From the NCBI GenBank assembly GCA_015350385.1, contig WNKI01000001.1, positions 11,702,997 through 11,766,996 on the forward strand: DNA of 64,000 nucleotides, read 5' to 3'. This document shows, one piece after another, positions 43,854 to 57,516 of this stretch (position 1 is its first letter; each line of letters begins with the position of its first letter). Both the position numbers and the translations under genes were made by a program. A model generated the notes under the pieces. That model was not told where the DNA came from and did no database searches. It saw only the letters and a program-made list of their open reading frames with translations. This stretch comes from Aculops lycopersici. Taxonomy: Eukaryota > Arthropoda > Arachnida > Trombidiformes > Eriophyidae.

Positions 43854-46800
43854 GACTTTCCAACTAGATCAATAACCAGCTTTGTGAGAAAGAAGCAAAT
43901 TGTCACAATTAGCCACTTGTAAGAAGATTGAGTCTCGAGCGGCTTGTTGGGTTCAAACTAAAGCCCAAACTTGAGATTCATTGTACAGGACCCAAGAGGT
44001 TTGTTTCACTGAAAGTCTGTGGCCTTATCGATGAGCTCATCACGCCTTGCATAAGCTCAAGCACCTCGGCAGTGTGATTTGCTCATTGTATTTATGTTTT
44101 ATCAATGATGCTTCTCTCTATCTCTGCCTCTCGCTCTTCACTTGAGCTCGAGCTAGAGCCTCGAAAGCTCACTGTACTTGTGGTCCGATAATCTAGCCAC
44201 TCAAACTATCGACTCATTCTCAAGGCGTCCAAGCTTCACATACCAAATGAACGTTTGCAAAAGTTGCAACAAAGGAATCACTTGAATAAACTCCTATCAT
44301 CTAGCTTATGCCTGAAATCTCGATTTCCCTCGTAACCATCACCGCCACTTTAATTTGCAAGTTTTTCTTATAATATTTTGCCACTCTGGTGGACAAAAAT
44401 TTAAGGCTACTCTCTGTATCTGGCTATTACTTTAACTGCTCAGACTTAAATGCAAATGATCCGTCCAGAAAGACTGATAAGCTGGCAGACAGATTGAGAC
44501 GAGCAGCCGATTAGCCGACAGCTAATTAAACAAATAATGATAATAATAATATCTTAATAATATTCACCGTGGCGTCAATGCGACTAGCAACATTATTACA
44601 CTTGCATATCCCAAGTAAAGCTTTTTAGCCGACTGGCGGATATCCAGCAATGAATCCGTCGGTCTCCAGAACCTTCAAGTTGGACTTTTGAATCGAGAAC
44701 AAGATCAAATTGCTACTTTTCATGTAGTTATCTATTTATTCGACAACATCGAATTGGATGTTACAATAAGCGTACAATTGATGGTGTCAACGATACCATC
44801 AACAAACGATTATTAGATCCATCAATCCAATTGCTTACTAGCTCGCTAACTAAGCCAACGCACACTTTAGGGCGTCGAAACTTTGATAAGCAGGCCGACA
44901 CTTGTTGAATTATGCGAGATACTTCCACCAGTTGCAATGCTTGCCGTTTCCCATATGGCTCATCCTCAATTGCTTGCGATTCTGATGGACTCACTGTTGG
45001 TAGTTTTAGTTTCATAAGTGTGCAAACCTCTATCCTTCAGTTTAGATCTCAGCATTCATCCCGCTTGATACCGATTTTCCTACTGCTGACTTGGTGTTGG
45101 AGTATCTACTAAGTGCGCATTCCAGTGGCCAAGGATCGGCCTAATCGTCTTGGCAGTTTGACTAGCGAGATAAGCTCTTTTGTGAGCGATTCACGAGCAC
45201 AGGCCACGATTGATCAATTGACTGGAAGCGTCCTGTTGTCGTTGCTCTCTCAATGGACTTGTAGCGTTTGGTCTTGCAGAGCTTGTTTGGCAAGCCGCTT
45301 GTGTTGTCGCTGGCAAGAGATCTAACGCGTGTCTTGAGCGAGCCTCAGCGGATTGATCAATCATGTCGTTTTCCCCACATTGCCACCAACAAACAAAAAG
45401 CAACCACCTGCCGCTCATCAGCCGAATCTGGTCTCAAGGAGCAGAGGCAGCAGAGCAGCTCGACATTGACATTGACAGCAAAAAAACAGCAACAACAATC
45501 AATAATATTTAACTAAATGTAGCCACTTGTGCCATATGCACCAACATGTGCCAATGACAAATGTAATACCAGCCGCTATTCTACAAGCGCTCGATGATAT
45601 TAAATAACTTGACAACAAATACCACTTTCCGCTTTGTACTGAATTCTATGGGTGCAAGTTGCGAGGATGTCATCATTATTGCGTTGTATATGATTATGAT
45701 CATCCTAGTTACATGCCGAACCCACTATCATTCTTTCTTCTCTTCTAGATTACTCATAACTTCTTGATTATAACCTTTTGTTTTAGTAATGCAACTAACT
45801 GGGTGCAATCAATCGAAATGTTTCGATAGTGACGAAACTGCCACCATCATTGAACCCAACCAAGTGAGTGACATTTAGATGTGAACTGGCAGGAGGAGAT
45901 GAATTCATTGGTATCACCAGATCATATTGGCACCAAATCGTATTTAACACGCTAATGTTGTTGTCCTTTCCCCCTTCTCTAGGAATCTCCCTAGCAGATC
46001 TGGAGCAATTAGAGAAAACTTGACTTCCAGTGAATTATTGTGTGATTTTATCGTGAATCTGTTGGTGTGAATTATTGTAATTCTTATGGCATAATCAAAT
46101 AAACAACTTTTCTAGACAACAAGTGTCTAATATCTTCTCACAAGTTATGCTAATAAATAAAACTAAATATCATGTGCCCATTGTTGTCATTCTCGAGGTT
46201 ACCATTGGTTGGAGCTACAATTTTATTGTGATCATGTTCATAAAGCAGCGAAAATAGATTAGAGTCGGAAGAGATTTACCTCGAGAGGTGCCTCTTTGGT
46301 CACAAGTTTGCATAAATGAAATTATTGTCTCGAGTTGAAGAGATTATATTCCCCTCTCCCCCTATAAAGAGTCAGGGTAAAAATAGGACAGCGAATCTAT
46401 TTGTTCGCTGAGAGAGAACTTTTGTTCACACCTGCGGGTGTACTGTGGGAAAAATCTGGGGAACCCTGAATGCATATGCGTCCCCTCAAGGCTAGTTAGC
46501 TTTTTTCGTTGAGTGCGTTAAAGAGACAAGAATAAATTGGGTTTTTCAGAAGCGAGTCAGACATCGAGATCTGATGAGAATTATCCCAAAACTCTCGCTC
46601 TTTGTTTTTTCCCTCCAGACAATTCTTCGCTCATCTCGAAACGGACAAAGCCGAGGGTTTTTGTGAAAAATGAAAAATTCGCTGGGTAAAAATAGTCCCA
46701 TGTAATTTATCATTTCCATTACACCAACTAGGATTTTTTGTAATACGAGCAAGCAACTCAAAATCTGATACTATTCTAGACTAATGTAATCAAGGTACAA

Positions 46801-49449
46801 TTAGCAAGCAAAGCAGAAATCAACAAGCGACAAGCGGGGAAAGTGTGATCAAAACAACAATTGGACACCAATCGGCATATCTAAAGAATGATGGATGACA
46901 TTTAGAGGGGTGATGGCAGTGGCTTTGATTTGGATGCAAATATGTAGCTAGCTACATAATAGCCTATGACTACTGTAAACAATAACATCATGCGGACTCC
47001 ATTAGGTCACACTTACTCCAGATATTACAACCGTAGACAAAAACAACCCCTCCCTTTCAAGTTGTCAATTACCGTGCGCATCGAAATACCAGATTTGTAG
47101 GGCAGGAGAATGGGCGAGTTAGATGTCAATAACAAAACTGCAAGGGTCTGTACATCAACAATAATAACAACAACAACTGGAGCTAGCAACAGATAGAGCT
47201 AGGGCATCAAAACTTGAACAACAATCTACCATCAATCTTAGGCAGCTCGATAAAAAGGTCGAGGGGAGCCTTTTTTATGAAATGAACGCACGCGGTTAAA
47301 TCACACTCCATCGACTGGTTTCGGTGTCTCGGTGAAGTGGGATTGTTGCCTGATCGATGACTCGGTGTATGATCAGCAAGATGATACTCGGTTGGTGGTT
47401 ACGGCGGCGGTGTTCCACCGGCCGACAACTGGTCTTATGATCGCGCTCGCCAACTCGCTTGGGATCTTGATTGAAGTTAGAGCATTTAGTTGTTATATCT
47501 TGGTTGATTGCGTTCTCAAAGCTCTTGTTGTTTCTCAAGTTTTATTGTCTGGCCAACACATAAGCCCACAAACGTTTTAGGCCTGCTAGCAAGCGAAGAG
47601 ATAAATATAGAACTCTCGGCCAGCGAAAGGAGCAGAGAGGCATCAGGTGGTTCTAAAACCTCTTTCTAATCATGCGTATGAGCAAACCACTCAACAAGTG
47701 TCACCACCAACAAGCTCGCTGGTCGATTCGCTCTCACAGCAACAATAGACTGGCGGCGTCAAGCGCGAATCTCAAGTATCTGATTGAACTTTGATTTTAT
47801 TAGAAGCCCATACTAATGAGAACAATGACGCCGTCGCCAAAGGAAAAGTGAGACGATAACGAGCTTCATATCAAGACAACGGCCTCGTCATGGAAATGTC
47901 GCAGATGATTTGTCGCAGACCAGGCGAGAGTGTACGAGTTGTTGTAGTCGTTGTGGTTGTTTAAACGTGGTGTTTGTTGGTATCGATACGTTTGATTAAT
48001 AGTTAAACTAGATGTGATCAAGTTACGTGCAACAGGCGAATAGTTCTCGATTAGGCGACTACGACGACGCTGAAGACGGTGTTGCTAACTGGAGGTAGCG
48101 AAGTTTTATTAAGCGCTCGCAACTTGGGACACTGTGATAAGACGACAGGACCTTCAGGCTAACCAGCTGGTGAGAGCCGTCTCGTTGCGCTCGAAAGATG
48201 AATTGGGTTGTAAGAATCAGCATGGGTTTGTGCAATTGCTATGGTCTCGGCAAAGATGACTGGTTTATCTTAAGCCCAAATCTACACAAGAGGAATAAAA
48301 TGCAATTGTTAACTTAATTTCGTCGTCTGCACCGAAAGTCTTGTGATGATGACGTTTTGTGGCGACGACGACACCGACGGTGGCGACAACGACACAAGCG
48401 TCAGATATAACAGATGCAAGGACATGATGGAAAGGGAGAATGAGACGCGAATCTAGCAGCCACTTGATTACGACAAGTTGATACAAGAAGTTGTATCAAT
48501 CAAGACATCAAAAGTGCACATTCGAGGCTTTCTACGAGCGGAGGCGGCCAAAGGGAAGATTAAGCGCTGCCGCGATGATGCCGTGCATTGTTGATTGACG
48601 TTGACAAATACAGACACTGGAGTCGAGGTACAGCAGTCGCTTGCTCGCTTGCAAACAGGATATCCCACAAACTAGGAGCAACAGGCGCGCCAACTAGTGG
48701 CAACGGAAACCAGTAATCCAGTCTGTTGTCTTCTTGTCGGCTTTGCAAGAGCGTCTAAGTGTCTGATGCCCCTAAACTCATCTCGCGCTCTTGAACTTGT
48801 CCTCTTATCATGAATGAGACATGAACAGTTGGGACCATGATTATGATTGCTTGTTGTACGTATGTGATGATGCAAGCTTATTACAAGTTAGTGGTCTCCA
48901 TGGAAATTATTGTTTTATTGCGCAATAGTTGGAAAGTTCGAGCATAAAAGCAGCTCTAAATTTTGAGGTGAAATTATTATTATTATTATGTATGAGTCGT
49001 TAGAAACTATGACTGATGAGGTACCTGTTGCTTTGTGCTCCCATCAACCTCAAGTTGGGACATCAAAATCGGACTTGATTAAAAGATTATTTTCCTTAGT
49101 ACGCTAATGTGGTCTCATTGCGGATTTGCTGTATAGTCGCTATCCATAATTTAGAGAGACTCCGACACGATTCTACGAGGAAGATGTTCGATCTTGATCG
49201 GAATTGCCTTGGATTCTATCGCAGCCACTTGATCAGTGTGAAGCCGTTACAAGACACGCATGCAGACAATGCGGATTAGCACACATGCTAGCAACAATCA
49301 TCCATCCATGGAAGATCACCAACACCACCAATCAACTGGTGGTCCCAACTAACATGGTATTGGATGAACGTGCATTGGTGCACATATACTGTTCATTTGT
49401 ATACAAACTAATTTATTAGCAATCGCTTGGTCTAAATCTAACACAGCCA

Positions 49450-49482
49450 TTTACGTGCCTCCTGTTTAGAGGCACACGTAAG
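49450..49482. repeat. Short imperfect inverted repeat
   Basis: TTACGTGCCTC pairs with GAGGCACACGTAA across a 7-base loop, with a two-base bulge. Confidence 0.7.
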
Positions 49483-50415
49483 CACATACAGTTTCCACGT
49501 TATATCTGAGATCGGTGGATTTTCGCCGTTGTTTGCACCTTGAATGCACCAATGAACAATTATGGATGAAGCTCATGAGCGACAGATAGCGCAGTCATTG
49601 GCAATTATTGTTGAGTTTCGTTCGTGACTTTTATACAATGATAAATCATCAAGGAAATGCTACAAGTGCAACGAGTTGTCGCTTGCCAAATTGGATTCCC
49701 GAATGCCATTGATTTGAATTCCACTCGCTCACACAGCGAGCTGCTGTCTCGGGGCGACATCTTTCGTCTCCAAACTAGAACTACTCTTTAGTATTCTACC
49801 TGAAGCTCAATCAATGTTCTCAGAAGGATGGCAAAAGAGGCACTAGAATGGTGGAAGTGGCGTCTTTTATCTTATCACTGCGCGAACATCATCGAGTCTT
49901 ATGACTTCGTCCCCTCTTCCGATTTCAACATGCTACGTGTAGCATCTCCTACTGTGCAATTGTGGTACTGTCAAACTATCTTATTGAACATGATGATATC
50001 AAAGCCGAACTCAAGTGGCGGCACCGCTTAGTCTATCAATCAGCCTTCAGTTCATTATCCTTCCAAGTTCCAAACTCTCAAAGCAAAACCCAGGCAAATA
50101 GCTAGCCTCTATATTGCTGTCTCGCATATTTAGCAAGAAAAGTCAAAGACGAAGACGACGTCGACGACGAGAGTCCATCGAAACAAAGACGTTATTGTCA
50201 AGACCGACAAGAATATTAATAGTTATTATTGCCTCGGTGATGCTCTGCAGCAAGCACAACGTGTTCAGCTCGAATGCAACTGAATACAATAGACCAATTC
50301 AGTAACTTCTTTGACCATTGTATTCATTGTACAAACATTCAGCCGGAACAATAGGATTCTATCTATCTAGCGACATGATGATTCTAGTAGGAGAGAAGTG
50401 AAATCGAGAGTAGAA

Positions 50416-50444
50416 TGTCAATTATGATAAAATCATAATTGACA
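50416..50444. repeat. Perfect 13-bp inverted repeat
   Basis: TGTCAATTATGAT at 50416-50428 is the exact reverse complement of 50432-50444, with a 3-base loop. Confidence 0.9.
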
Positions 50445-51735
50445 CGACAGCGGCCACTTGCTTCCATACCACTTGGCTTAGGTCATCACATAGACGGATA
50501 CGAAAACGACGAAGACGACAACAACGAGTTTGATGATGGTATCGCTTAATTGTTTCCTGATTAAACAGATCTTGAACGATGAATACCACCACGACAACGA
50601 CTCCAAAGGAGAATAAAGACAAGAAGGAGATGATACAAGTCTATGGACGCCGACATGAGGGAATACATCTACGTTTATGACACCGTAGGCTCCTAGCGAC
50701 TTGTTAGCTCGTTATCTCTACTTGGAGTTGAGAAGGATGAGACCCATAAGATCAATGTGAAAGATTTGAGCTAACTTCATCTTCATCCTCCTCATCGATA
50801 CTATTAGCTCAGGATCATTACCAACCAATCAAAACCAAACCATTGTCTTGCTGACGGACGAGACTAGAACTAATTTGTCGCGCCATCGATAGACATGATC
50901 TTCGAGGAATTTGATCAGTTGGCTCGCTGGCTGGCCGAGTGATAAGAAGATAGTTCTGGTCTAAATTAGACCAAAACGACATTTGCGATAGATAGAAGCT
51001 ATTCATAGAAGTTATTACAAAGAAGTCGGGGTCTTATTGGATTTCTATCAAACCTCATCCTCCCTCCTGCTCGTAAGTAACTGCAAAAATGAGATGAGAA
51101 AACTCCTTGGACTCTTGAGTATCAACTTCTGATGCTTGCCATGGTGCGCGCTACCATTATGATTCGACTGGACTGATGCAATCTAGAGTTTGGTCATAAT
51201 GATGAGCAATTTCGATACAAAGAGAGCTCTTGAATGGATGTCCTTGCTCGCCTACTATCCTAGTCCTTGCAATTGCTATTCGCAAAATTTTCTTTTGTTT
51301 CTTGGTGGAATTCTCAGTTCCTCGAAATAGAATTCAACCAGCAAGGGAGGAATCCGCATCAAAGAGCCAAGTTTAGAAAGTGATATGAAGTGAGCGTAGA
51401 GGATACATAAAATTAGCAAATCAATTTTGCGGATTTAGAAGGAAAGGGGACTTATATTATATTCCGAGTTGTGTTTATTCTCGCATTGGAAGAGGAAATG
51501 TAGACGTGAAAGAAATGGAATAGGAAGTCAAGAAAGAAGAGCAACCTACTTCCAGGACGACAGTCCGACCTTTAGCCGGTCAGTGATTCACGCTCAGCCC
51601 GATGGTTGACTAGTCGCATTCGTTGTCTGCATTCCTAGAGTCATCTTCCTCCTCCTAATAGACTTGAATTTCCTAGGTTCTCATCTATTCCTAAGTCTAG
51701 ATACAAAAGTTCAGTCCGGTTAGCGGGTGAAGAAG

Positions 51736-51758
51736 AGGCGAGGCGAGGCGAGGCGAGC
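51736..51758. repeat. (GGCGA)n pentanucleotide repeat
   Basis: Four GGCGA units in tandem. Confidence 0.85.
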
Positions 51759-54700
51759 GAAGTAAGACAATTCAAGCTGGCAGATGAGAGATGAAGGAGG
51801 GGGGGGGGAGAAAATTCTCGACAACCACTCGAGCAGGAAGAATTGATAACTTGACCTCATATTATTGGACGCCCTTAACCTATCACATTCGATGCGACTC
51901 TATCTGTCTGTCTATCTGTCCGCCCAAACAATAGAATATCGGACCATTGCAGCTAGATAATGAAGAAGCGAAGGGGGCGATCAGCTGGCGCAGTGGCCGC
52001 AGGCGCCAAGTTTGCCGGTGAACTTTACATGCTCTGTAACCATTCAGACATAAGCAAGTAATAAAACAGACACCAATATTAATAAAACCACTCGAGAAGC
52101 TTCAACCGATAGAAGGATCCATAGTTCACACGTAACAACAAACACCCGTCGGCTTCCTGGTTGCTGCTTCTGCTTGTGCTGCCAGTCACTTAGCGCCCGG
52201 CGCACTGACACACATAGCGATAAGATCATCGTCCGCTATGCTCCTCCACCAACAACATGTGCAGCCACACGGAAACGTGTAAGGTTAGCCGCTATATTTA
52301 GAGGCGCCCAATGCTCGCCAGCAACTAGAGAAATCCTTTAGCAATGCAACGGCGCCAATGCAACGCGTGCAAGCTGGCTGACTGGGTAGAAATACTTTGA
52401 GTTGAAACAATGAGACCGAGGGGCCATCTTGCTGTTGATTGTTTTGTCTGATTAGCTTGCTAGCTATTCTGAGACCAGGCAGCCGAAAGCCGAGCGTGCA
52501 GCCGAGAGAGAGAGAGAGAGACTGCCAAAAGTCAAGGCCCCTTTGTTGGTATTCCAACCCTATGACTACGTGAACGTCTGTGACACCGCACTGCCTGGTG
52601 CTAACATTTTAAATGCCAACCACCTCGAATTTTCATGTGGACTTGCTCAGATCGAATCGGGTGCCATTGGATTAGATGATCGCTGGTACGGGTATGAGTG
52701 CTAAATGAGCCCTGGTTTAGTTGGCAAGCTAGGCGCTCGCCTGGTGCCTCTCTGGAGTCTAGAGGCGCGTGATTTACTCTAGTTCGAACTTTTCCAAAAC
52801 TCTTCTTCTCTTTCGCCGTCAACACAAACAAATGCCACTTCGTCTACCAAAACTCACTCGCCTCCAAAAGTTCATTAATCGCTAAGCTCATCAATTATTC
52901 CGCCTCCACAGACACCATTTGCGTCGCTGATCCCCTAGTCTCGTTTGATCCATAGATTGGAATGGAGCTGGTGTAAGCCATATATATAAACATACATATT
53001 CAAATAAGAGCAACGCAGCCTTCTTTCTGCATTCCGCTAGCACAGCCAAGATCTAGAGTCAAGTGGACGAGCCTCGCGAGATGTCAATCGATTGTCCATT
53101 GTCATTTGAAGGAGATCTTTTCTTTCAAGAAGATGAACTGACACCACTTTGTTTGTGGAGTCTGTAACGAAGATCTAACGCTAGAAGAATGATATTGATG
53201 AACTTTGTTGCTGCCATTGTTGTCGTCATTTATTTGAATAATTCGACAGTCAAGTTGCTACAAATAATCAAGTGTCCAATTAGCTATTATATGTATAGAT
53301 ATTATTCTGCGAAGACTTATTACATGAATATTTCGCGCAAATATTGTTCACAAGCGAGAAATGAAATAGCATATTCTTTTCACCTTCTTCTGCATAGCGA
53401 CATGCAATATTTAGACTCGTAGGCAAACAGCTAATTTAGACGATTATTTCTTCTGTACGACTTTTCTAGAAATCAAACATTAACTTAGCTGATGGCCTGC
53501 ATATCCAACTCCAATAGCTACTTCAACGATATTGTAAGATTTGTGCTAGAAAAGCTGCAATTTTTGATGGCGTCAATTATAATCATCCTTGCCGATATTA
53601 TTAGGATTCGTGTCCATTATGAACTCAGCAAGTGCGTTCCATTCATTCTGTTTACTCTGCGTCGCTCAATTATTTAGATGAGTGAGTTTTACATCATAAT
53701 TATATTTATCCTCCGATTGACTTGCCGCGTTCTTATCTATCGAGTGAATTAGTAGATTCAATTAGCGTTTAGTTGGATAGCGCTCACAACGCTATTCAAC
53801 CACTCAAGTTATTATCTTGTCAACGCTAACTTGATATTGGCTCAATGGAGGAGAACCAAATAGATGAGACTGAGCAGCACCAACGACAACAAGTGGCAAG
53901 CCAATAATTTACCAAGCGAAGATTTGGGGATGCTATTACATTAGCTCGGAATTTCAATATTGACTTTCCAATTTTCAGTTTTACTGATTTCATTCAACTG
54001 TACCACGAATCTCGAGACAGCATCTCATTGTTGTCGTTGCTGTTGTCTCCTGGTTACTGAGTCTTGATAAACTCAACTTGGTAAGACTCAATCATAAATC
54101 TATTGACTTGATCAGTCTATCTATGCCGATTCAGTTTGACTAGTCCGCTTAGGTTTAAGAGGAGGACGCATCAAGTTGAAGTTACTTATGCCTGTCAAAA
54201 GTAAATTATCTAATAAAAATGCAGATAGATTACACAAATTTGATTGAATTGAATTGCTCAATCAGAATAAACAAAGTTTTGTTTCCCAATGATAGCACAA
54301 ATTTCAGTGATCTCCCTTGGAGATTGATGGAACCACCGAGACGCCGAGACAATCAAAAACAAAAACGGTCAATCAATTGGGTCGATTGATTTATTGGCCA
54401 GCTAAAATCACCGTCTAGCTGAGATTTTCGAGGGCACCACAAATACAGCTGACTACTCCAGTCAGTCAATAAAAGATACTTTTCTCCTTCATCCGCGATC
54501 TCTCGTTCGGAGTCTGCCACCAGCCAACCGACTCTCTCGCGTGAGACTGTTCTTTTTGACACATAGCTTACGATTGTGTAAGCAAAAGGCAACTTGTCGC
54601 CTTGCTCGATAAACTATTAAAAACTAATCATTTTGACAACAACTTGTTGTCTCGATGGTGAGAAAATTGGCCACGAAAGATCGACAAGTTGAAACACTGA

Positions 54701-56152
54701 CAAATACAGTGTAGTATCGACCAATCGACCGACCGACAAACAGACGTGCTCGTCATTGTTACCCCTAACCATTGGTCTTGCCGATGATATTTGTGCACAA
54801 TGGCAGCCTGTTGACTTGATCACTTTTACAGAACTCGAGACTAGCGACCAAACTTACAACATCCGCTGAACTGACTCTTGACAAGCTCGCCGTGACATAC
54901 TCGCCTCCTGGCACCGCTCTCAGTCGAGATAATCTAGCGATTTATTTATTATGTTCAACAGTGAGCCGTTGAAATGATACATATAGCGACATATGGTGCC
55001 TTGAGTTGGAGAGTATCGCAGAACTCTTGCAGAAGGCCGGTTGTGATATTGTTGCTAATGTTGATATTAGAGTCCCGCTGTGAGAGATAGGTGATCGAGA
55101 ACTTGACAAGTTTATCTAAAAGGGACTAAACTATCAGATATAGCGTCTCCATGGACAAAATACTGTTTCTTTATATTGTTCTCCTGTTCGGATCACGCCT
55201 ACAGATTTTGCAAACCCCGTTGACTCTGTAACTAGGAAGTGGATGCGGTTTTAGCATCCATAGGAATTGGTTGCAACAGGGAAGAGCGCTTGGTGGTAGT
55301 ATTTGATGTTTCATGCATAGGAAGTAGGACCTCACGAGCACTTAAGTGTGCCTTGGTAAACTAGCACCTTCTTTCTTGGATCAGCACTCAAATGATGTAA
55401 CGAGCTTAACGGTATCGTTGGCTTGACGTTGACGTGCGGGTGCATTCAAGACAGGTGCTCACGACGGTAATCTGCAGGATCCTATCCCTGCAGGTTATCT
55501 TGTCTGCAGGTTGATTCGAATTTCCGCGCTCCAAGTCCACGTTTTTCTCGCTCTCTCGTTTCGTTGTTGTGTTCTGTGTGCGTAACGCGTTTCTCTCCAG
55601 CATGCGAAATGCAATGTAGGCAACCCGTCGCCGCAACGTCGTTTGCGTGTTCACTCTCGCTTGCGCTGCATTTTCCCTTTGGATTCCCATTGACTCGCTT
55701 TGGCGCCAGCCGGTCGGTCGCTGATCGTTTTGCCAGTGTTTTTGGGGCAGAAAATCGTGCACGTTTTCTCCGCTTGGCCGCCGCCGGTGGCCAGAATGAA
55801 AATTACCAATGCCTCCCACTTGTGGAAACATAACATGCTTTGCCTTACATTGAGATGAGTCGTCTGCCCTTAGCGCATTTAAACAATCTCCTAGTGCGTT
55901 CATCTTTTGTCCCCCTGATCATCATCTCACCTACAGGCTGCCTTTCCTAACGAAATCTACCTGCTCGACACACTCGAAGAATAATTATTTACAACATAAT
56001 ATCATATTCAACAACCAAAGATTTAAATTGATTGTCAAGTAGGAAGCCTTCACGAAAAATTACAGATATCTTAACCCTTCGGTCGAGCCTATTAGCATTA
56101 CACAACTAGAAAATATTCGCAACATTCTCAAACGATAACATCCTGACTCAAA

Positions 56153-57298
56153 ATGGACCCACTTGTTCAACAATTCATCTACAACTATGACTGCAGCCAG
56201 TACTCCTACTTGCCCAAGTTCATCAAGCGCCGCGTTGATGCCCTGAAGAAAATCCAACTTGAGCACATCCAGATCCAGCACCAGTACTACCAGAAGCTCC
56301 AGGATCTCGAGTTGGAATTTGAGAAGCTTTACAGGCCTTTGTACGAGAAGCGATACAAGATTATCAACGGCCATCACGAGCCTTCCGACGAGGAGTGCGC
56401 CTTGCCTCCTAATGCTGCTGGCGAGGTTCTTGGACTCCAGGGCGAGGAGGATAGGCCACGTTACGATTCGTTGAATACATTGAAGATAACTGAGGAACAA
56501 GAGAAAGAGCTTGAGAAAAACATTAAGGGTATACCAGGATTCTGGCTTGGCTGTCTAGCCTCAACGGGTCACTTCTCCGAGAGTATCGAGGACCATGACA
56601 AGCCAATCCTGTTTCACCTGAACGATATCAAGCTCAAGTATGAACAGGAGGACGAGTTCTTGACTTACAAAATCATCTTTTCCTTCAATGAGAACCCGTA
56701 TTTTACCAACAAAGAGCTAACTAAGACTTATTATCTGAAAATGAAACCCGACGAACAAAGCCCATTCACCTACGAGGGCTTTGAGGTATTCAAATCTGTT
56801 GGTTGCGACATAGACTGGCTCCCAGGTAAGCGCCCAGACACTAAGATGGTCACTGTAAAACAAAGAAACAAGAGCACTGGTCAAGTGCGCCAAAAGAAGA
56901 AGGAGGTTGAGCAGGACACCTTCTTCCTGTTCTTCAGAACTCCCAAGGCTCCAAGTCCACTACCAGACAATCTTAACAACAGAGAGACTGCCGCGGACGA
57001 GGAAGAGATTATGGCCTTGATGTCGTTCGACTTTGAGCTTGGCGAGATTATTAGGCAATCATTGGTTCCAAGGGCGCCACTCTACTACACTGGCTACGTG
57101 ATGGACGTTGAGAGCGACGACGAGGATGAGGAGGACGATTTTGAAGATGAATCTAGCGACGACGACGATGATGGCTTGCTTGGTGAGAGCGGTGAAGAGA
57201 GCGAGGAGGAAGAGGAAGAAGAGGATAGCTTGGATGAATCAAACGAAAATAATGTTGATGGAAAGAAGGAAGCCAAAAAGGGGAATAAGAAGGACTAG
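56153..57298 (+). CDS. Nap1: Nucleosome assembly protein 1 (NAP1)
   Basis: This is a complete 381-residue single-exon NAP1, a histone H2A-H2B chaperone that shuttles between cytoplasm and nucleus and helps to assemble nucleosomes. The N-terminal dimerisation helix contains RRVDALKKIQLEHIQIQ and LELEFEKLYRPLYEKR. The NAP core follows with GIPGFWLGCL, ILFHLNDIKLKY, FSFNENPYFTNKELTKTYYL, the CDIDWLPGKR block, KQRNKSTGQVR, and DTFFLFF followed by the EEIMALMSFDFELGEIIR helix. PRAPLYYTGYV precedes a long Asp/Glu-rich tail, as expected for histone binding, and a short basic end. The length matches fly Nap1 (370). AATAAA lies at 57489. Confidence 0.96.
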   Translation: MDPLVQQFIYNYDCSQYSYLPKFIKRRVDALKKIQLEHIQIQHQYYQKLQDLELEFEKLYRPLYEKRYKIINGHHEPSDEECALPPNAAGEVLGLQGEEDRPRYDSLNTLKITEEQEKELEKNIKGIPGFWLGCLASTGHFSESIEDHDKPILFHLNDIKLKYEQEDEFLTYKIIFSFNENPYFTNKELTKTYYLKMKPDEQSPFTYEGFEVFKSVGCDIDWLPGKRPDTKMVTVKQRNKSTGQVRQKKKEVEQDTFFLFFRTPKAPSPLPDNLNNRETAADEEEIMALMSFDFELGEIIRQSLVPRAPLYYTGYVMDVESDDEDEEDDFEDESSDDDDDGLLGESGEESEEEEEEEDSLDESNENNVDGKKEAKKGNKKD

Positions 57299-57488
57299 AA
57301 TGAACGCCTTAATGAAATATAATGATATAAGCAATTGTAATCAATGATATGTGCTATAACACTCCCAAGGGCTAGAGGACTATTGTTGCTGTCGTGCCTC
57401 CAGCTCCCTCAACATTACGTTTCTGTATATCTATACTGTATTTAGAGAAAGGAGAGGATGCATGTTCTCGTGTTGAATCCATAGAGTA

Positions 57489-57494
57489 AATAAA
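57489..57494 (+). terminator. Poly(A) signal of NAP1
   Basis: AATAAA lies about 190 bases after the stop codon and only 22 bases before the stop of the convergent gene. Confidence 0.6.
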
Positions 57495-57510
57495 TACACC
57501 ATTTGTATCT

Positions 57511-57516
57511 TTTATT
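57511..57516 (-). terminator. Poly(A) signal overlapping a stop codon
   Basis: The minus strand reads TGAATAAA, so the AATAAA begins within the TGA stop of the five-TM gene. Confidence 0.5.

Larger units (their letters stand above)
36747..56152. other. Large gene-poor region (about 19.4 kb)
   Basis: I find no convincing coding exon or structured RNA gene here. Short frames exist on both strands (for example 39396-39914 and 55406-55903) but overlap each other or have repeat-driven composition. The first few hundred bases are the 5' UTR and promoter of the IMP-L2-like gene and the last few hundred those of NAP1. Between them are many short tandem repeats (listed separately), small perfect hairpins at 50416-50444 and 49450-49482, and scattered CCACTTG/CAAGTGG copies. 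The position between IMP-L2 and a nearby homeobox gene fits a regulatory domain. Unseen non-coding RNAs are possible. Confidence 0.55.

Noticed and set aside
48120..48150. miR-2-like seed (TATCACAG on the minus strand)
   Set aside because: Only the seed agrees. The rest of the mature sequence differs and no clear precursor hairpin was seen.
55406..55903. 165-codon minus-strand frame starting MNALGDCLNAL
   Set aside because: The first residues vaguely recall ribosomal protein S15a, but nothing downstream matches and the usual conserved blocks are absent. It is more likely the NAP1 promoter and 5' UTR read backwards.
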